DNA of 64,000 nt. It comes from Bacillota bacterium (GTDB taxonomy: Bacteria > Bacillota > UBA4882 > UBA8346). Positions within the stretch are counted from its first letter, which is position 1. Each line of letters begins with the position of its first letter. Below the pieces are notes generated by a model. The model had not been told where the DNA came from. It ran no database searches and was given only the letters and a program-made list of their open reading frames with translations. Positions 59,798 through 64,000 of this stretch are shown in pieces. The DNA is taken from the NCBI GenBank assembly GCA_023401925.1, contig JAEXDA010000028.1:1-64000 (forward strand). Reading direction: 5' to 3'. Position numbers and translations under genes: made by a program.

Positions 59798-60934
59798 ATG
59801 CAACAATTATGGGCCTTAATTAAAAAAGAATTTTTGCAGATCCGCCGCGACCCGCGAACTTTAGGGATGGTTTTGTTTGCTCCGCTGGTGATGTTACTGC
59901 TTTACGGTTATGCTGTCAATTTTGATATTCATCATATTGCCATTATGGTGTGCGATCAGGATAATTCACAGGAAAGTCGCAGGTTTATCAAGGGAATCAG
60001 TTCTTCCGAATATTTTGACGTGATAGGGTACGATCCAAATCCCGACAAGTTGCTGAGTTATTTGGATTCTGCAAAGGCCAGAGGCGTTTTGTGGATCCCG
60101 CATGGATTTGGGCGAAAAATAGCCTCTGCGTCATCAAGCGATTTGTTTTTCGGCCTGGATGGAGCGGATGCCAATACGGCTACGATTTCCCTTGGCTATT
60201 TCTCCAAATATGTTCAGGGTTATTCAACCAATATCATCATCAACCGGCTTGAAAAGAGCGGTGGTTCGTCCTTGGTGAACCGCTTAATCCCCTTTCAATC
60301 CGAGCAAAGGGTGTGGTACAATCCGGAGCTGAAGAGTTCGCATTTTATCGTTCCCGGATTGATTTCGACTTTGTTGATGATGGTGGTTGCTTTGTTAACC
60401 GCGATGGCAGTCACCAATGAAAAGGAACGGAACACTTTTGAGCAGTTGGCTGTAAGCCCGATTAAACCTTGGCAATTAATCTTGGGTAAAATCATTCCCT
60501 ATGCGCTGGTGTCTTTTTTAGGAGTGCTGCTGATCATTCCGGCCGGTGTTTTTTGGTTTGGTGTGCCACTGAAAGGGAGCCTTCCGGTTTTGATGCTGTT
60601 TATTTTGATTTTCCTGGTATCGGTCCTGGGGATTGGGTTGTTTTTTTCAACCATTGCCAAAACGCAACAACAAGCGATGTTTATGGTTTTACCGGTAACT
60701 TCCTTACCGGCCATTTTGCTATCGGGATTTGTATTTCCCATTGAAAGTATGCCGCATTTTCTACAGGCGGTGACTTATTTGATTCCAGCCCGGTTTTTTC
60801 TGGTTGCTTTACGGGGCATTTTTTTAAAAGGGGTCGGACTGACGGTTTTATGGCCGGAAGCGGTGGTTCTAATCTTTTTTTCGACAGTCTTGATGACTGC
60901 TGCGACTTTGAAATTTAAGAAGCGTTTAGACTAA
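59798..60934 (+). CDS. ABC-2 type exporter permease (YbhS-like)
   Basis: A 378-residue membrane protein. The N-terminal amphipathic ALIKKEFLQIRRDPRTLGMV precedes the first membrane segment. A large external domain (about 45-175) is followed by five more segments. The motif EKERNTFEQLAVSPIKPWQ is typical of ABC-2 permeases. It should form a heterodimeric channel with the next gene product. Confidence 0.9.
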   Translation: MQQLWALIKKEFLQIRRDPRTLGMVLFAPLVMLLLYGYAVNFDIHHIAIMVCDQDNSQESRRFIKGISSSEYFDVIGYDPNPDKLLSYLDSAKARGVLWIPHGFGRKIASASSSDLFFGLDGADANTATISLGYFSKYVQGYSTNIIINRLEKSGGSSLVNRLIPFQSEQRVWYNPELKSSHFIVPGLISTLLMMVVALLTAMAVTNEKERNTFEQLAVSPIKPWQLILGKIIPYALVSFLGVLLIIPAGVFWFGVPLKGSLPVLMLFILIFLVSVLGIGLFFSTIAKTQQQAMFMVLPVTSLPAILLSGFVFPIESMPHFLQAVTYLIPARFFLVALRGIFLKGVGLTVLWPEAVVLIFFSTVLMTAATLKFKKRLD

Positions 60935-60956
60935 GCCACTGAAAGGGGGCAGTCGA

Positions 60957-62087
60957 TTGAACGGCAGAATATGGGCAATCGCCAAAAAAGAAATGATTCA
61001 GCTCCTTCACGAGCCGAGAACTCTGGCTATGGTCTTTGTAGTACCGGTGGTTATGGTGTTGATATTTGGCTATGTTGCGGGTGCCGACATCAAAAATGTC
61101 AAATTTGCCGTGGTCGATCGTGATCATACGGCAGTAAGCCGGGAAATGGTCGCCAAAATCGAACATTCCCGTTTTTTTATCAATCAGGGCTTCCTGGCAT
61201 CTGAGGAGGAAATGGGTCCAAAGCTTGATGCGGGTAAGATAAAAATAGGCCTGGTGATTCCCAAAGGTTTCAGCCGGGATATTGACCGGCATAATCAACC
61301 GCGAATACAGGTTTTAACCGATGGAACCGACTCCAATACCGCCACCATCGCCCAAAATTATTTTTTAAGCATTATCAACAGCTTGAGTCGGAATATTTCC
61401 AGGGCGGCCATTTTAAAATCAGGAAGCGGCCAATCTTTGGCTACCCCCATCCATTTTATGCATCGGGTCTATTATAATCCGGAGTTAAAGGCGGCTTATT
61501 TTATGGTTCCCGGAGTAACGGTCATGGTACTGTTGCTGATTACCACGATGCTAACCGCTCTTTCGATCGTCAAGGAAAAGGAAAGGGGCACCATCGAACA
61601 GATTATGGTGACCCCGGTGAAGGCTTGGGAATTTATCCTGGGGAAACTATTGCCCTTTCCCTTTATCGGGATGATGGATGTTTTACTGGTTGGTTTGGTG
61701 GCCAGCCTCTGGTTTGGAGTCCCGATTCGCGGCAGTATCTTATTGTTGTTGTTTTGTTCAGCCCTGTTTTTAATGACCACACTGGGGCTGGGTCTGATGA
61801 TTTCCACCGTTTCCAGCACCCAGCAGCAAGCGATGCTCAGTACGATGTTTCTGCTGATGCCCAATATCCTTTTATCCGGGTTTGTTTCCCCGATAGCCAA
61901 CATGCCCAAGGTTTTGCAATGGTTGACTTTCATTGTGCCGGCCCGCTACTTTATCGAGATTGTCCGGGGGATTTATCTCAAGGGAATCGGGGTTTCCTAT
62001 TTGTATCCGCAAATGCTGGCTTTAGCGGTTATCGGCCTCCTGATTTTAGGATATTCGGTGAAGGGGTTTCATAAGCAGTTGGCGTAG
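60957..62087 (+). CDS. ABC-2 type exporter permease (YbhR-like)
   Basis: A 376-residue paralogue of the preceding permease with the same layout: AIAKKEMIQLLHEPRTLAMV at the N-terminus and EKERGTIEQIMVTPVKAWE in the middle. Start is TTG at 60957 behind AGGGGG. Substrate is unknown; YbhFSR homologues export drugs, ions or lipids. Confidence 0.9.
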   Translation: MNGRIWAIAKKEMIQLLHEPRTLAMVFVVPVVMVLIFGYVAGADIKNVKFAVVDRDHTAVSREMVAKIEHSRFFINQGFLASEEEMGPKLDAGKIKIGLVIPKGFSRDIDRHNQPRIQVLTDGTDSNTATIAQNYFLSIINSLSRNISRAAILKSGSGQSLATPIHFMHRVYYNPELKAAYFMVPGVTVMVLLLITTMLTALSIVKEKERGTIEQIMVTPVKAWEFILGKLLPFPFIGMMDVLLVGLVASLWFGVPIRGSILLLLFCSALFLMTTLGLGLMISTVSSTQQQAMLSTMFLLMPNILLSGFVSPIANMPKVLQWLTFIVPARYFIEIVRGIYLKGIGVSYLYPQMLALAVIGLLILGYSVKGFHKQLA

Positions 62088-62196
62088 GGTTTTGTAATAG
62101 AGAATCCTCCGTTTGTTTTTCTTTATCCGTACTCGCAATTTTGCCGGGCGCTTTTAAATACACCGGGAGCAATACGGAAAAATAATACGGACAGCT

Positions 62197-62225
62197 AAAA
62201 AAGCTCTCCAGCGGAAACTGGAGAG
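62197..62225 (-). terminator. Terminator of the GH16 gene
   Basis: CTCTCCAG and CTGGAGAG (62204-62225) form a perfect 8-bp stem. On the minus strand it is followed by CTTTTTT. It lies 73 bp past the GH16 stop. Confidence 0.85.
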
Positions 62226-62297
62226 GGAAGAACAAAATATTAAATTCAAACAGCTTGTTTATCCATTGTATTTATACCTAGATACGCAAAGTATTTC

Positions 62298-63062
62298 TTA
62301 TTGATAGGCAACCCAGTCATAATACGCATAAAGCGGTGTTGCCCCGTTATATGCGCCAAGCCATGAATCTACGGTGATTCCAGGCCATAAGTTCATAAAA
62401 ATGCGACCCGGAGTAGTCGGTATATTAACAGTTGCTCTGTACACTTCCACTCCATCAACAAGCCAAGCGATATAAGAAGGCTGCCAGTTAAAAGCATAAG
62501 TATGGTAAGCTGACGAAGCATCAAACCCCAGGCTATAAAGCTTCTCATGACTACCTACGCCGTTGGTGAAGTAATTGAACTGGACTTTGGTGGTATCTTT
62601 GCCTAAAAACTCAATATCAATTTCATCCCAAACCGTGCCGAACGAGGCTCCGGTATAAGTGAAAAAAGAGGAGACGACACCAATATTCTTGGCCGGCTTC
62701 ATCCGGACTTGATATAATCCATAGCTGTAAGTATTTGTTGTCCGGAGTTCTCCGGATGAGTACGGCTTCCCGGAGGACGATGTATTATCCAGTTTCAAAC
62801 TCATAACTCCATTGGAAAAAATAACATGATCCGCTTTCCAACCACAGTTAAACATGTTGCCATTGGTCCACCCATCGGATTTGGACCATACAGACGTATT
62901 ATAAGAATCAAATCCGTCACCAAAATGGGTTGTAATTACCGACTCCACGGATGCTGTATCTGAAGAGCTAGAGGACGAACTGGAGCTGCATACTCCCATT
63001 GTTAAAGCCAGTACAGTAGTGATTACTATAGTAAGTACCCATGATTTTCGTAAATTTTTCAT
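62298..63062 (-). CDS. Secreted beta-glucanase, GH16
   Basis: A 254-residue secreted enzyme. A signal peptide (about 1-24) ends at Cys25, followed by a nine-serine linker. The lipobox is imperfect (MGVC), so lipid attachment is uncertain. The catalytic motif DEIDIEFLG gives nucleophile Glu147 and acid/base Glu151. NWQPSYIAWLVDGVEVYR follows. The short beta-bulge motif points to beta-1,3-1,4-glucanase (lichenase) rather than laminarinase (EIDxxE with extra residue). GGAGG precedes the ATG. It likely supplies gluco-oligosaccharides to the GH1/GH3 enzymes. Confidence 0.92.
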   Translation of the reverse strand: MKNLRKSWVLTIVITTVLALTMGVCSSSSSSSSSDTASVESVITTHFGDGFDSYNTSVWSKSDGWTNGNMFNCGWKADHVIFSNGVMSLKLDNTSSSGKPYSSGELRTTNTYSYGLYQVRMKPAKNIGVVSSFFTYTGASFGTVWDEIDIEFLGKDTTKVQFNYFTNGVGSHEKLYSLGFDASSAYHTYAFNWQPSYIAWLVDGVEVYRATVNIPTTPGRIFMNLWPGITVDSWLGAYNGATPLYAYYDWVAYQ

Positions 63063-63494
63063 TGAGAAATCCTCCTTTTTGGTAATTGTGGTAATTTCGC
63101 TGATATCGAAGGTGAATTCGGTTCCGGCGTATCCTGAGTGATTGCCCCATCATTAACGCCATCATAAGATATTCCATGTTATCGATTTTCAATTTCTAAG
63201 CAATATTCGCAAAGTCCCCCCTCTCCGTTGCGCCAATGGCATGTAATATAAAATTAATCTTTACGAACCCCTAAGTTTAAAATTATTTTAGCATTGAACG
63301 TCCGAACGGTTAATGGAAAAAAATATCAGAAACTAGGACAATTCGATCCAAATAATCCCACTAAAAAATCCCGCAAAATATTCTCGGGTTTTTGTTATAT
63401 TTATACGGTATACCTGGAAAGGATCGGTTGTTATCATCAAAAACAGATGGACAGGAACATCGGGTGGAAATAGTTTTTAAGATGTGAAAAATTT
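63063..63494. other. Non-coding region between the response-regulator and GH16 genes
   Basis: It holds the terminator of the response-regulator gene at 63363-63393 and, near the GH16 gene, its ribosome site. I could not pick a convincing promoter for GH16. Confidence 0.4.
63363..63393 (-). terminator. Terminator of the partial response-regulator gene
   Basis: On the minus strand AAAAACCCG and CGGGATTTTTT flank an 11-nt loop. It lies about 100 bp after the stop of the AraC-type gene. The stem is short but the T-run is good. Confidence 0.6.
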
Positions 63495-64000
63495 TTATGT
63501 TTTCTTATAATCAGTGGGTTTGACGTTAAAATACCGTCTAAAGACCCGCCCGAAATAGGCCGGGTCGGTGTATCCCACTGCCATTGCGATCTCATAAACT
63601 TTTTTCTCCCCGTCATCCAATAAGGAACGGGCCACTTCCATTTTGCGACGGGTAACATATTCCGAAAAACTTTCATTGGTCTGTTCCCGGAAAAGCCGGC
63701 TCAGATAGGAAGGACTTAGAAAAACGGAACGGGCAGCTTGAGAGAGAGAGATGGCTTCATCCAGATGACTATCGATGTATTCCTTGACCTGGCGGATACA
63801 AGACCGCAGGGAAGTATGGGTCATTTTGCCAATCGCGTGGCCCAGCTGTCCAAATTGGGTTTCCCACCACTTGATTAACTGTTCGGGTTGTCCTCCCGGA
63901 CCGCCTTTCAGCAATAAAGCATAGTCCGCTTCTTCCAGTACATCCTGGAGGATTAGGCCAGCCCGTTGCGCGGTTCGAACCATCGCAGCCACTAATAGCC
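63495..64000 (-). CDS. AraC-type response regulator, C-terminal part (runs off the window)
   Basis: The visible 168 codons are open to the window edge, and no ribosome site is seen, so the true start lies outside. The C-terminal AraC domain is complete: IRQVKEYIDSHLDEAISLSQ, LSPSYLSRLFREQTNESFSE and EIAMAVGYTDPAYFGRVFRR, ending KPTDYKKT. The spacing matches YesN-type regulators. It may belong to another polysaccharide-utilisation system together with the GH16 gene. Confidence 0.88.
   Translation of the reverse strand, partial: LLVAAMVRTAQRAGLILQDVLEEADYALLLKGGPGGQPEQLIKWWETQFGQLGHAIGKMTHTSLRSCIRQVKEYIDSHLDEAISLSQAARSVFLSPSYLSRLFREQTNESFSEYVTRRKMEVARSLLDDGEKKVYEIAMAVGYTDPAYFGRVFRRYFNVKPTDYKKT

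Overview
The window looks like chromosomal DNA of a moderately AT-rich, saccharolytic Bacillota (Firmicutes) bacterium. Pointers are strong AGGAGG-type ribosome sites, many TTG and GTG starts, YesM/YesN-type two-component regulation of sugar ABC importers, a Gram-positive LexA box (GAAC-N4-GTTC) on uvrA and a degenerate one on uvrB. A small exported protein with a beta-barrel pattern next to a periplasmic-adaptor/ABC-2 export operon hints at a diderm member (Halanaerobiales- or Limnochordia-like), but that is inference. No rRNA, tRNA, CRISPR array or intact insertion sequence was found.

Layout. 1-700: a partial unknown gene and a small DUF6809-like protein. 988-10072 (minus): a galactoside locus, response regulator (apparently frameshifted) -> YesM kinase -> binding protein -> two permeases -> GH35 beta-galactosidase, preceded by a 42-bp tandem repeat carrying a palindrome. 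10903-13007: small accessory region with an XRE regulator divergent from a short RadC-type protein, and a HEPN/MNT pair. 13210-16526: UPF0210 plus ACT protein, then a membrane-anchored degenerate kinase. 16527-18604: mostly non-coding apart from a PC4-like YdbC protein; it holds an inverted repeat element and about 400 nt that fold into many helices with two identical GNRA hairpins, a candidate large structured RNA. 18605-23416: chemoreceptor, four-helix membrane protein, exonuclease pseudogene, uvrB.

23400-30204 (minus): IclR regulator -> DapA-family aldolase -> binding protein -> two permeases -> FAD-dependent oxidoreductase, with shared GAACnnnGTTC operators, probably for a sugar acid or similar ligand. 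30347-32609: a MutS2-like ATPase without a visible Smr domain, behind a strong promoter and a leader that looks like a ribosome-mediated attenuator (11-codon leader peptide, alternative helix, terminator). 32703-37688: GH13 amylase and uvrA with a LexA box. 37790-43760: acyl-CoA ligase, GT4 glycosyltransferase, and a nucleotidyltransferase fused to a decayed phosphomannomutase.

44251-53001: a xylan/beta-glucoside locus (GH3, sugar ABC importer, GH43, then GH1) with two palindromic operators 220 bp apart. 53083-55499: NitT/TauT-type ABC importer. 55642-62087: barrel-like exported protein, TetR regulator and a YbhGFSR-like exporter with split ATPases. 62298-64000 (minus): GH16 beta-glucanase and the C-terminal part of another AraC-type response regulator.

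Overall the genes describe a plant-polysaccharide degrader. Secreted or cytosolic glycosidases (GH16, GH3, GH43, GH1, GH35, GH13) feed oligosaccharides taken up by three CUT1-type importers, each with local regulation. The most interesting unexplained items are the 18.0-18.5 kb RNA candidate, the attenuator-controlled MutS2-like gene, the 42-bp palindrome array and a modular dispersed hairpin element with copies at 10.5, 12.9 and 56.3 kb.
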